From a virus, in IMG/VR virus record IMGVR_UViG_3300049432_000050, positions 1 to 63,668 of that record: a stretch of DNA of 63,668 nt. One strand, written 5' to 3'. Positions 48,322-56,191 of this stretch are shown piece by piece (the first letter of the stretch is position 1; each line of letters starts with the position of its first letter). The notes under the pieces are model-generated. The model was not told the DNA's origin. It made no database searches and saw nothing but the letters and a program-made list of their open reading frames with translations. The position numbers were made by a program, and so were the translations under genes.

Positions 48322-49961
48322 AACCCCCGCTCGGGCTGCACACCGAGATCGAGACGGCCGCCGGAGACACGTACCGCTGGGACGGCAATGCCCGCAACCC
48401 CGCAGACCGGCCGCAAGCCGTCACGTGCGGGTCGAAGCTCGGGGAGGGCTACAGCCAGAGCACCGTCACACTGGCCCGCAAGGGAGCTCTCTCCTACCCC
48501 GACATCGACGAGTTCGCAACGATCCGGCACATCGGCCTTGACGGCCAGATCGCGTACGAGGGCAGGATCGCGGCGACCCCCCGCTCGGGACGCAAGATCG
48601 AAGTGCAGGCCGTCGGATGGATGAGTCACGCCCGCGACACCCCGATCCCCGCGCTCCTCATCGTCGACCGGGACATGAACAACTGGGCGGGCGCAAGTCG
48701 CACCCGCAACATTGCGCTCACGGCATCGAACATCACGAGCGCGGAACCGCCACGCCCGATGTCCGACAGCGCGAACGCGGCAGGGCTGCTATTGGCGCAC
48801 GCGAGCGAATGGGCATCCCCAATCAGGCCCGACACCGAAGCGTGGTACGACGCCGGACCGTTCGTAGACGGCAACAAGATCGCCCGCCTCTACTACGACA
48901 TGGCCGCCGCAGGCAACACCTCCACAGCCAACGCGAACTGGGACCTACAGATCCGCACGACGAACACCGACGACGCGTCCGTGATCGTCGCGAGCTCCGG
49001 GGACATATGGGCGAGCGTCCCGATCGCGCAGGCCATGAGCGACATCATCGGATCCCGCTACGCGTTCGTCAGCTTCGTCTACACCGTGTCCCCCGGTGGC
49101 GCCCCGGCCTACGACTACAGCGTGCATGCCCGCAAGCTCGCCGTGTGGGGCAACCACGGCCTCAACCTCTACGGCACCACCGAGCCGTACGGCGCTCGCG
49201 CGTCGGACATCATCCGGTACGTCGCCGGGCTCTACGCCCCCCTGCTCGACACGAGCGGCATCGCGGACTCACCGAGCATCATCGATCAGTTCCGCTTCAA
49301 GGAGCAGACCTACGCCTACGACGTGTTCACGAAAGCCAACGCGTACGACCGGTACAACATCGCGGTCTGGGACGACCGGATCCTCACATACACGGCGATG
49401 CCCGCCGCCACCGACGACCCGACATGGGTCGTTCGCGCATCCGACGGCAACGGCTACGAACCCAACTGGACAGGCCCCAGCACGGCCGCGACCGCGAACG
49501 GCGTGATGGTCCGCTTTCAGAACGTCCTCACCGGCCAGGAGGACGTCGTATCCCCCGACACCGACGCCACACTCGCGGACACCCGCGACACGATCGCCGC
49601 GAACCGCGCCGGCATCCCACGCTGGGAAGCGATCCAGCTCCCCGACCCCAACACCCCGACCGGGGCAGCGGAGATCGGCCGGGCGATCCTCGCCGAGTTC
49701 AACCGGCCGCGGCACCCCGGAGACATCACCGTCCGCGGTCACATCCGAGACCTCGCCGGGAACTGGCACCAGGGGTGGCGCGTCAAAGCCGGCGACACCG
49801 TACTGCTCGAGGACGACCCCGACGCGACGCCGCTCACGATCTGGGATGCGCCGTGGACGCAGGACACAAAGACGCTGACGATGCACGTCGACGGTGCGGC
49901 GGCGACAAGCGACGGGATCCTCGGAGACCTACTGACGCTCAGAGACAGGCGGGTTGCGTGA
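48318..49961 (+). CDS. Minor tail (tail hub/Tal-like) protein
   Basis: 547 residues. An early strand pattern (SQSTVTLARKGALSYPD, GQIAYEGRIAATPRSG) resembles hub proteins related to gp27/Tal, which follow Dit. The middle (about 120-260) is a beta domain with Tyr/Trp-rich loops. The C-terminal 100 residues are beta with VRGHIRDLAGNWHQGWRV. It may contact the receptor. Confidence 0.65.
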   Translation: MKPPLGLHTEIETAAGDTYRWDGNARNPADRPQAVTCGSKLGEGYSQSTVTLARKGALSYPDIDEFATIRHIGLDGQIAYEGRIAATPRSGRKIEVQAVGWMSHARDTPIPALLIVDRDMNNWAGASRTRNIALTASNITSAEPPRPMSDSANAAGLLLAHASEWASPIRPDTEAWYDAGPFVDGNKIARLYYDMAAAGNTSTANANWDLQIRTTNTDDASVIVASSGDIWASVPIAQAMSDIIGSRYAFVSFVYTVSPGGAPAYDYSVHARKLAVWGNHGLNLYGTTEPYGARASDIIRYVAGLYAPLLDTSGIADSPSIIDQFRFKEQTYAYDVFTKANAYDRYNIAVWDDRILTYTAMPAATDDPTWVVRASDGNGYEPNWTGPSTAATANGVMVRFQNVLTGQEDVVSPDTDATLADTRDTIAANRAGIPRWEAIQLPDPNTPTGAAEIGRAILAEFNRPRHPGDITVRGHIRDLAGNWHQGWRVKAGDTVLLEDDPDATPLTIWDAPWTQDTKTLTMHVDGAAATSDGILGDLLTLRDRRVA

Positions 49962-50167
49962 GCACGGACGCGAACCTCGCCGCCGCGCAAACAGCGCTGA
50001 ACGACCGCGCGAAATGGATCGGTGAGACGTTCCCGGACCGCATCGACAAGGCGCAACAGGCAGCACTCACGATGATGCGCGCCGACCTTGATGCGCTCAC
50101 GGCGAAGGTGGCCGCTCTCGATGCCCGCGTGCTGCTGCTGGAGAAAGTCAAGCCGCCGACGAAGTAG
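49958..50167 (+). CDS. Small coiled-coil protein of the tail region
   Basis: 69 residues from GTG with two heptad helices (AQTALNDRAKWIG, DLDALTAKVAALDARVLLLE). It is the last gene before a terminator. It could be a tail-fibre accessory or chaperone. Confidence 0.55.
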   Translation: MSTDANLAAAQTALNDRAKWIGETFPDRIDKAQQAALTMMRADLDALTAKVAALDARVLLLEKVKPPTK

Positions 50168-50194
50168 CATCCCCGGTCGCCTCCCCTTCGCGAT

Positions 50195-50224
50195 CGAACG
50201 CCGCTCCTCACGGGGCGGCGTTCG
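50195..50224 (+). terminator. Terminator of the late structural operon
   Basis: CGAACGCCGC (50195-50204) and GCGGCGTTCG (50215-50224) pair perfectly around a 10-nt loop, followed by TCGTTCTCC. It closes the tail genes. Confidence 0.75.
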
Positions 50225-50244
50225 TCGTTCTCCCGTCAGGTAGG

Positions 50245-50250
50245 TAGCCT
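50245..50250 (+). promoter_or_regulatory. -10-like box TAGCCT
   Basis: It lies 34 nt before the ATG at 50285 and just after the terminator. The preceding DNA has no clear -35 box. The same hexamer occurs at 17815 and 4641. Confidence 0.3.
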
Positions 50251-50284
50251 CCGCCGCGACACCCGAAATGTGGAGGTAGAGATC

Positions 50285-50488
50285 ATGGCCGCACCCGCCG
50301 AAGCGAAGTCCCTCCTCAAGCGCGAGCCCGTCGCGCTCGCGACCGGAGCGATGACGATCCTGTCGACCGTCGTGTACGTCCTCCCGAGCATGGGCCTCCC
50401 GATCCCAGACAAGGTTCAGAAGGGCATCACGCTACTCGCGATGGTCGCCGGGGGACTCGGGATCCGGTCGCTCGTGAAGCCCGCGTGA
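50285..50488 (+). CDS. Small membrane protein, holin-like
   Basis: 67 residues with a GGAGGTAGAGATC leader before the ATG. Two hydrophobic stretches (VALATGAMTILSTVVYVLP and ITLLAMVAGGLGI) surround a PSMGLPIPDKVQKG turn. The pattern resembles the candidate holin at 3590. It begins a cluster of four tiny membrane peptides. Confidence 0.6.
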   Translation: MAAPAEAKSLLKREPVALATGAMTILSTVVYVLPSMGLPIPDKVQKGITLLAMVAGGLGIRSLVKPA

Positions 50489-50489
50489 C

Positions 50490-50591
50490 ATGCCGACGAT
50501 CACGTTCGATTTCGTGCACATCACGCTCAGCCTCGGGGAACTCCCCGCGCTGATCGCGAAGGCGTTCTGCGCAATCGTCCCGTTCTGCTGA
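50490..50591 (+). CDS. Tiny hydrophobic peptide, 33 aa
   Basis: MPTITFDFVHITLSLGEL starts an amphipathic, mostly hydrophobic peptide with two Cys near the end. The gene lies 1 bp after the previous stop. Too short for family recognition. Confidence 0.45.
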   Translation: MPTITFDFVHITLSLGELPALIAKAFCAIVPFC

Positions 50592-50602
50592 GGACCCGGG
50601 CC

Positions 50603-50770
50603 GTGGCCATCGCCTTGTGCTCGATCGCTGGTGCGATCCTCGGCGGCGGGATCGCCGGCAACATCGCGACCCGTCAACCCGACGGGTGGGCGCTCATCAT
50701 CCCGCTCGGACTCATGGGCATGGTCGGCGGCGCGATCCTCGGCGCTGGCATTGGCGCCGTGGCCTGGTGA
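50603..50770 (+). CDS. Two-pass glycine-zipper membrane protein, 55 aa
   Basis: Two helices rich in GxxxG (IAGAILGGGIAGNIA and MVGGAILGAGIGAVA) suggest oligomerisation in the membrane, as in pinholins and some exclusion proteins. It starts at GTG and overlaps the next gene by 4 bp. Confidence 0.55.
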   Translation: MAIALCSIAGAILGGGIAGNIATRQPDGWALIIPLGLMGMVGGAILGAGIGAVAW

Positions 50771-50856
50771 GCGGCGCGCCCGGCCCGTTGCTGCTGACGT
50801 TCGCCATCGGCGCGATCATCGTCGTGCTCGCCGCAGCGATCACCACCCTGCTGTGA
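50767..50856 (+). CDS. Single-pass membrane peptide, 29 aa
   Basis: Nearly the whole peptide is one transmembrane helix (LLLTFAIGAIIVVLAAAI). GTGA overlaps at both ends give it context support. Confidence 0.45.
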   Translation: MSGAPGPLLLTFAIGAIIVVLAAAITTLL

Positions 50857-50960
50857 CGCCCGTGGCCTGCACGCCGCATCGGGGGTGTTTGCGGCACCGC
50901 CCCCGCGGGTTGGCCGCCCGGACCGCTGGAGAGGCGTTCGCACGCCTCACACGACCATGA
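50853..50960 (+). CDS. Small basic peptide, 35 aa
   Basis: Cys- and Arg-rich, linked to its neighbours by GTGA and ATGA overlaps. It may be only a coupling frame. Confidence 0.35.
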   Translation: MTPVACTPHRGCLRHRPRGLAARTAGEAFARLTRP

Positions 50961-51478
50961 TCGACGTGAACACGGCGCTCCTCCAACGCCTCGCGCCCGT
51001 GCTGCGCGCCGACGACGGCGACAAGTACCTCGACGGGCCCGTCACCGTCCACGCCTGCATAGCGGGGACGTTCGCGCAATTCTGGATCGCGTACCCAGGG
51101 GACCCCGACCACACGGGCATCGACTGGGAGATGGTCATGTTCAGCGTCGGGACCGGGGGCGAACCACTGCAGGCGGCGTACGCGCGGCATCGCACCGTCA
51201 CCGTCCGCCCCTGGACGCAGGTCCGGAAGGTCGATGGGCACCCCGTTGTGCTCGTCAGCCGGCACAAGCACGCGAGCTACTTCGATGGCATGTGGCATCG
51301 TCACGGCCGGCACCTGGAGCGCACGAACGCCCGGCGCGAGCTCGCGTACACACTCGTGCTGGACGTGCCCGCGGCGGTCGCGAAGCGTCCGGCTCACATG
51401 GACCCGGACGCATGGGTCCTTCGGCGCCTGCAGAAACGATCTGTGTTTCGCCGCGCGTCCGCGCGACTCGTGGGCTAA
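50957..51478 (+). CDS. Vps62/DUF946-like protein, 173 aa
   Basis: GIDWEMVMFSV, a middle YARH and HPVVLVSRHKHASYF follow the order of Vps62/DUF946 proteins, in which HxGDWE and a final SHASYF are conserved. The function of that family is poorly known. The protein has no signal peptide. The match is by eye from several short motifs. Confidence 0.5.
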   Translation: MIDVNTALLQRLAPVLRADDGDKYLDGPVTVHACIAGTFAQFWIAYPGDPDHTGIDWEMVMFSVGTGGEPLQAAYARHRTVTVRPWTQVRKVDGHPVVLVSRHKHASYFDGMWHRHGRHLERTNARRELAYTLVLDVPAAVAKRPAHMDPDAWVLRRLQKRSVFRRASARLVG

Positions 51479-51494
51479 CCACCGCGGGATATGG

Positions 51495-51526
51495 GACAAT
51501 CAGCGGGCAGGGACACCCCGGTGTCC
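51495..51526 (+). promoter_or_regulatory. GACAAT box with leader hairpin
   Basis: GACAAT (51495-51500) is followed by GGACAC-CCCG-GTGTCC (51511-51526) and then CAGGAG before the ATG at 51552. The box matches that of the HNH gene at 36448. Confidence 0.4.
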
Positions 51527-51551
51527 GAGAACCACACAGGCAGGAGCACCG

Positions 51552-51782
51552 ATGGACACAGCCGAAACACCCCCGCCCGAGCGCGCCCGCGTGACGATCA
51601 TCTACAAGAGCGGCGCGACCATCGACATGACATGCGACAACGTCATCGTGCGCAAACGAGCCAGCGAGATTGTGGAGATCGAATGGGTCGCCGCTCGCCC
51701 CCGCCCGCTACACATCGGCCTGGATGACATCGCAGCAGTCTGGGAGCACGTAGACGACGGCCCCGCGCCCGATGTTCAGTAG
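51552..51782 (+). CDS. Hypothetical protein, 76 aa
   Basis: A beta-rich small protein (RVTIIYKSGATIDMTCDNVIV) with an acidic tail, resembling short SH3-like folds. It overlaps the HNH gene by 11 bp. No family name. Confidence 0.6.
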   Translation: MDTAETPPPERARVTIIYKSGATIDMTCDNVIVRKRASEIVEIEWVAARPRPLHIGLDDIAAVWEHVDDGPAPDVQ

Positions 51783-52209
51783 GCGCCCTACGCACAGCGC
51801 GCAGTACCGCGCGCACATCGCAAGCCCCGAATGGGACCGCATCCGTGCTGGCGCCCTACAACGCTCGGGCTACAGCTGCGACCTCTGCGGACGCAACCGA
51901 GACGCACTCCGCCGCATCGGCAGACATCTGCAGGTCCATCACAAGCATTACAGGAACCTCGGCCGCGAACGCCCCGAAGACCTCGCCGTGCTGTGCGCCG
52001 GCGGCCGTGGCGGCTGCCACGCGCTCGCTGACGCACAGCGCCGCGCCGCGAACGGCACCACACGCGCACCCGCCCGCAAGCACCGATCGCGCCGAGGCCG
52101 CCGGCGCCGCGTGAGCGCACCCGTACGCGCGCTACTGACCCCCGTCGGGATCTTCCTCACCGCCGCTGGCGGCCTGAAGCTCTGCGCGATCATTCTCCCG
52201 CGCGTATGA
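51772..52209 (+). CDS. HNH endonuclease with C-terminal hydrophobic helix
   Basis: 145 residues. YSCDLCGRNRDALRRIGRHLQVHHKHYRNLGRERPEDLAVLC, read in parts, gives the CxxC, LQVHHKHYRN and LAVLC elements of an HNH nuclease; RGGCH completes the zinc site. After a basic linker, the last 30 residues are hydrophobic (LLTPVGIFLTAAGGLKLCAI), an unusual tail for an HNH protein and perhaps a membrane anchor. Confidence 0.7.
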   Translation: MFSRRPTHSAQYRAHIASPEWDRIRAGALQRSGYSCDLCGRNRDALRRIGRHLQVHHKHYRNLGRERPEDLAVLCAGGRGGCHALADAQRRAANGTTRAPARKHRSRRGRRRRVSAPVRALLTPVGIFLTAAGGLKLCAIILPRV

Positions 52210-52403
52210 ACGCTGACGGATGGATCATCGACGTGTGCCGCACCTGCGGACGCATCGCGACATGGCCGTTCTGCGTGCACCGGTCCCTCACGAGAGACGA
52301 CGGGAAGCCGTGGTGCGTACAAGTCATCGTCCGGCCAGCCACCGCCGAAGGGCGCGAGCTCGCGGCGCTGAACGCCGCCCAACGCACGGAACGGAGAGCG
52401 TGA
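52206..52403 (+). CDS. Small zinc-binding protein, 65 aa
   Basis: CRTCGRIATWPFCVH gives a four-ligand zinc knuckle, followed by a short alpha/beta part. It is coupled to both neighbours. Confidence 0.55.
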   Translation: MNADGWIIDVCRTCGRIATWPFCVHRSLTRDDGKPWCVQVIVRPATAEGRELAALNAAQRTERRA

Positions 52404-52654
52404 GCGACCCGTTCTCCACGCACTGCGCGTACTGCGGCTCACCCGACGTGCTCGACGACGCATGGTTCTGCGACAAGCCCGCGTGCTGGGACGCGTATGA
52501 CGCGGAATGCCGCGAAGAGATCGCCTACCAAGACCGCACACCCCTGACCCGCAACAAAGCGACCGGCGACCTCATGTCAACGAAGGCAGCGGTCTGGGGC
52601 ACCCCGGTCCTGCGGATGGACCGCGCGGCGGCGCTCCTCATTCCGCCGTTGTAA
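52400..52654 (+). CDS. Small zinc-finger protein, 84 aa
   Basis: CAYCGSPDVLDDAWFCDKPAC is a compact Cys4 zinc site. The rest is helical and polar. It starts at GTG overlapping the previous stop. Confidence 0.55.
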   Translation: MSDPFSTHCAYCGSPDVLDDAWFCDKPACWDAYDAECREEIAYQDRTPLTRNKATGDLMSTKAAVWGTPVLRMDRAAALLIPPL

Positions 52655-52671
52655 AGGCGAAACTTCCGGGT

Positions 52672-53259
52672 GTGCTCGCGCCACCCGAAACCCCCACGAT
52701 CCCCGAGTGGGCGCCCCGCGACCTATGGCACCGCATCGGCATGGAACTCGGCGTCTTCGCCCCCCCGGCGGGCACCGAACGAGTCGAACGGACCTTCAGC
52801 CTGTCGATGCGCGGCGTGTCAGCGAACCGGCTGAAAGGCCGCCGCTTCGACGCCGCGAAGACCGACCTGCAGGGCCGCCTCATGCGCGAAATGCACAAGC
52901 TTCAATACCTGCTCCCCCGGCCGATCCCGAGCGTCGGGGAGGATGGGCAGGAACCCGTCTATGTCCACGCACGGCTGCGGTGCGCGACGCCGGCCGGCCG
53001 CGATGACGACAACTTTGGGCGGCATGTCATCAAGTCGCTCGGTGATGCGTTCGTCGGCCCGAAGTGGAAGGGTCAGCCGAGGAAGGGTGAGAAGCGGATT
53101 CCCGCGCACGGCAAGCTGATCTACAACGGCGCGCTGTACGAAGGCGGCTGGCTGCGGGACGACACGGGGCGGCATTGGATCTGGACGTTCGACATCGACC
53201 GCAAGCTCGGGCCGCCGTGCCTGACCGTGACGATTGTGTGGGATCAGCCCGAGCTCTAG
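52672..53259 (+). CDS. Second RusA-like endodeoxyribonuclease
   Basis: 195 residues from GTG 52672. SLSMRGVSANRLKGRRF resembles the nucleotide-contacting start. RDDDNFGRHVIKSLGDAFV and GGWLRDDTGRHW have the RusA spacing of paired aspartates and Lys (DxDN...K...D...DD). It is longer than classical RusA. It ends the rightward genes. The start is uncertain because the reading frame is open further upstream without a good start codon. Confidence 0.5.
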   Translation: MLAPPETPTIPEWAPRDLWHRIGMELGVFAPPAGTERVERTFSLSMRGVSANRLKGRRFDAAKTDLQGRLMREMHKLQYLLPRPIPSVGEDGQEPVYVHARLRCATPAGRDDDNFGRHVIKSLGDAFVGPKWKGQPRKGEKRIPAHGKLIYNGALYEGGWLRDDTGRHWIWTFDIDRKLGPPCLTVTIVWDQPEL

Positions 53260-53351
53260 TGCCGCGACTCGACGTTGTGCGTCATGTGCGCCACCCGGAC
53301 CGCACGCGCGGGGGCGTTTTCGTTCCCAGACGTTCCCCGCAGCCTACCGGT

Positions 53352-54839
53352 TCACGCCGGGATCGGTTCGGAATCCGGCGCATCGTCCGCGACGGCGAAC
53401 GACTCGTTGACCTCCGCTATGAGCTCATCGGGCACCCAGTAGGCGCGAAACCGGCGCGGCGTCATCGCGGTAGACGCGTCTGCCGGCGAAACCCACGGCA
53501 GCCATGAAAGCCACCGCGGCACCGTGTGCGCCTCGAACTCGTCCGCGGCCTCGTCCACCTTGACGTAGCCCACCCCCGGCAGCGACGGCGGGATCTCATC
53601 CGCTCGCGCGCCCGACATGTACGCGGTGCGGCCGAGAATCTTGCGGACCGTGTCCACGTTGTCGATGCGCAGAGCGATCTTTACGGGGATCTCGTCGCGG
53701 TCCCGCACGATCTCCTTCGTGGCGTTCTGGACGGCGCCGACGACGCTGCATCCCGGTGCGCGCCCGACGTTGATGAGTTGCCGCACCGACTCGCCGACCT
53801 TCTTATCCGCGGCGAGGACACCCTGCTCGTCGAAGAAGATGACCGTGAGAGGCCGCTCCGGCGTCGGTGTCAGCTTGCGCTCACCGCGTCCCTTCAGGTA
53901 CGGCAAGTTGTCCTTCATTCGCGTAACGCCCTTCGCGAGCAGCGCCTCGATGTCCTCGTCGGTATCCGCGAACTCAGCGAACAGATTGCGGCCCGGGAAC
54001 AACTCGACGCCGCCCTTCGCGTCCGCGACCCAAATCTCGACGGAGCCCTCCCGGATATACGGGATCAGGTGCAGGATGATGCTCCAGAACACCGAGCCCT
54101 TGCCCGCCCCCGTCTGCCCAACGACGAGGACGTGCGACCCGAGCACTGGGGCCGTAACCTTCCGCCCGCGCTCGTCGACGCCGATCGGGATGCGGCGCAG
54201 ATCCACCTCGCTCGTGGACGCCGGGATGCCGGGGAACGGGACGACGTCAGCGAGCGGGTCGTCCCCGCGGGGAAGCTCGAGCGTGACGTAGTCCGTCTGC
54301 GGGATGTCCGTCACGCGGCACTCCCGCGCGAGGAACGCTTTTGCGAGGTTCTGCGCGGTCTGCCCGTCATGCCCGACGAACTCGCGTGTCGTCTGTCCCG
54401 GCAGCACCTTCACGCGGACCGTGTCACCGGAGCGCGTGCAGGTCACCTTTGCGAGCTTCGGGACCTTGTCGAATCCGTTGTCAACGATCCCGGTGAGGTT
54501 CTGCCCAGCGAGCACGCGCTGCCACCGCCGCTCATACAGTCGCCACCTGCGGAACGCGCTGTACAGCCTGACGCCGATCAGGCCACGGTACGCCGCGAGG
54601 ACGCCCAGGCGGCCTGTTGTGCGCGCGAGGACGCGGCCCGTGATGTTCCATGCGATCAGGGCCAGGGCACCGTAGAACACGACGCCGACCGCGGCATGCA
54701 AGGTCGTCACGACCGCGAGCGCGACGAACGCGGCGAGCAGGCCGGCGCGGACCGGAAACCGGTATGCCGCGACAGCGACGATCGCGACCGTCTGACACAC
54801 AATCACGATGAGGTTCCAGATCAGGACCGCCCAATCCAT
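53352..54839 (-). CDS. FtsK/SpoIIIE (TraB-like) DNA translocase
   Basis: 495 residues. Three N-terminal transmembrane helices (within about 5-70) precede a cytoplasmic linker and the motor. The motor has GQTGAGKGS (Walker A near 240), VADAKGGVEL, LTVIFFDEQ (Walker B near 332) and VVGAVQNATKE. The architecture resembles the transfer proteins of Streptomyces conjugative plasmids and cell-division FtsK, but there is no gamma DNA-recognition domain. It could move DNA across the membrane or act in segregation. It is convergent with the RusA-like gene and 4 nt from the methyltransferase gene. Confidence 0.8.
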   Translation of the reverse strand: MDWAVLIWNLIVIVCQTVAIVAVAAYRFPVRAGLLAAFVALAVVTTLHAAVGVVFYGALALIAWNITGRVLARTTGRLGVLAAYRGLIGVRLYSAFRRWRLYERRWQRVLAGQNLTGIVDNGFDKVPKLAKVTCTRSGDTVRVKVLPGQTTREFVGHDGQTAQNLAKAFLARECRVTDIPQTDYVTLELPRGDDPLADVVPFPGIPASTSEVDLRRIPIGVDERGRKVTAPVLGSHVLVVGQTGAGKGSVFWSIILHLIPYIREGSVEIWVADAKGGVELFPGRNLFAEFADTDEDIEALLAKGVTRMKDNLPYLKGRGERKLTPTPERPLTVIFFDEQGVLAADKKVGESVRQLINVGRAPGCSVVGAVQNATKEIVRDRDEIPVKIALRIDNVDTVRKILGRTAYMSGARADEIPPSLPGVGYVKVDEAADEFEAHTVPRWLSWLPWVSPADASTAMTPRRFRAYWVPDELIAEVNESFAVADDAPDSEPIPA

Positions 54840-56173
54840 CAGGCACCCACGTCGAAGAGGGAGCCCTGACCTGTCGCGGCGACCGCGGCGCGTGCCTGCT
54901 CGGCCTCCAGGCGCTTGACGAGCGTCATGCCGTCCGGGTGCTCAGACCACCACGCAATACGAGCCTCAGCGATCGCGACGTACTCCGGCTCGCGTTCGAT
55001 GCCGACGAAGTCAAAGCCCTCCAGCTCCGTCGCGCAGCCCGTTGTGCCGCTGCCGGCGAACGGGTCGAGCACCGTCCCGCTGGGCGGGGTGACGAGCCGC
55101 ACGAGCCAGCGCATCAGGCTCAAACTCTTAACAGTCGGATGGGTATTGCGCCGTGGCCGTGGGACGTTGGAACGGCCGGGCCGCGGCATCCTTTCGTGCA
55201 ATGTTCCGCTGGGGCGATGGTCGAATGGGTCGCTCTCGCGCTCCTCGAACCCCTCGAGTCCCGCGTTGCGCTCGGCGCTGGAACTCTTCGCGCAGTAGAA
55301 CGCGCGTCGTTCCGTGTCCTCATGCCGGTGGTCGAAGGTGGGGAAGAACCGCGACGCGCCACCCGAATCGCCCGTGCTGATGACCTTACCTATGGGTGGC
55401 GCAGGGATACCGTTGTAGCCCCCTAGACCGTAATCGCGTCGGGCGGTACCGGGATGAGTCGTCAGCGTTCCCGTCTGCTCATCCAATAAACGGACCGGGC
55501 AGTCCTCGACGCACCTGTACGCGGCGACCTCTTCGGTACCGTCAGCATCCGCGTAGCCCGCGCTCATATCGCCGTTGCGCCCAACCCCGGCCTTGAAGTC
55601 CAGCGATACGCCGGGGCTCTCGCTGCCGAACTGCGGGTTAGGCACAGCGGGGCTCGCGGACTTCACGCGTCGTGTCCCTACCGGCTCGCAACGGGGCGAG
55701 TGACTGAGGATCGTGTTCGCGGGCCAACGACCCAGGTTGGCGTTGTGGCCACCCTCGTCTCCGGCCTCACCGGCGTTCCATCCCCATCCATCAGCACGTC
55801 GTCCGCCGCTCACTGACGCCGGCACATCCTTTGACGAGCCCACCCGGCACCCGTCCACGTTCAGTGCCCCGGTCCCGCGCGCGAGGACGTTCGCGCTCAC
55901 GGTCCCGCTCAAGGGTTTGCGGGCGACGACGATCGGCTCATGCGCGGGCTTGAGAGCGGTCCCCCACCCGGCCCAGCGCTCAGCGTCGGGGGTGGCGGGC
56001 GCGGTGACGGGAACCATGCCATTTATGGTTTCCGACCGCGACGTAAAGCCATCCGTGGCACCCGTCGTTCCCTGCCCCGCGTAGGTTGCGCCGCGCGTGC
56101 CATCCGGGAACTGGGGTCGCATTCCGACGACCTCCCGCTCCACTCCCGCCGCCTTGTCGATCGCCTTGCTCAC
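54839..56173 (-). CDS. DNA methyltransferase, C-terminal part (motif I half)
   Basis: 444 residues. KAIDKAAGVEREVVG begins the part of the protein that usually follows GSGFP directly. ALKPAHEPIVVARKPL and, near the end, TVLDPFAGSGTTGCA (motif I) with GFDFVGIEREPEY place it in the beta class (order IV then I) of adenine or N4-cytosine methyltransferases. It lies in the same frame as the N-terminal half at 56192-56620, separated only by a TGA and six codons. No Shine-Dalgarno sequence precedes the GTG at 56173. See finding on the in-frame stop. Confidence 0.75.
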   Translation of the reverse strand: MSKAIDKAAGVEREVVGMRPQFPDGTRGATYAGQGTTGATDGFTSRSETINGMVPVTAPATPDAERWAGWGTALKPAHEPIVVARKPLSGTVSANVLARGTGALNVDGCRVGSSKDVPASVSGGRRADGWGWNAGEAGDEGGHNANLGRWPANTILSHSPRCEPVGTRRVKSASPAVPNPQFGSESPGVSLDFKAGVGRNGDMSAGYADADGTEEVAAYRCVEDCPVRLLDEQTGTLTTHPGTARRDYGLGGYNGIPAPPIGKVISTGDSGGASRFFPTFDHRHEDTERRAFYCAKSSSAERNAGLEGFEERESDPFDHRPSGTLHERMPRPGRSNVPRPRRNTHPTVKSLSLMRWLVRLVTPPSGTVLDPFAGSGTTGCATELEGFDFVGIEREPEYVAIAEARIAWWSEHPDGMTLVKRLEAEQARAAVAATGQGSLFDVGA

Positions 56174-56191
56174 GTCCAGCGACTTAGGCGC

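Noticed and set aside
48617-50167. 516-residue plus-strand frame in another phase over the minor tail gene
   Set aside because: His/Arg/Pro-rich shadow; the tail protein frame has coherent beta structure and correct overlaps.
53260-53351. Terminator in the convergent gap between the RusA-like and FtsK-like genes
   Set aside because: Only a 6-7 bp stem with a loop of about 20 nt can be drawn, too weak to call.
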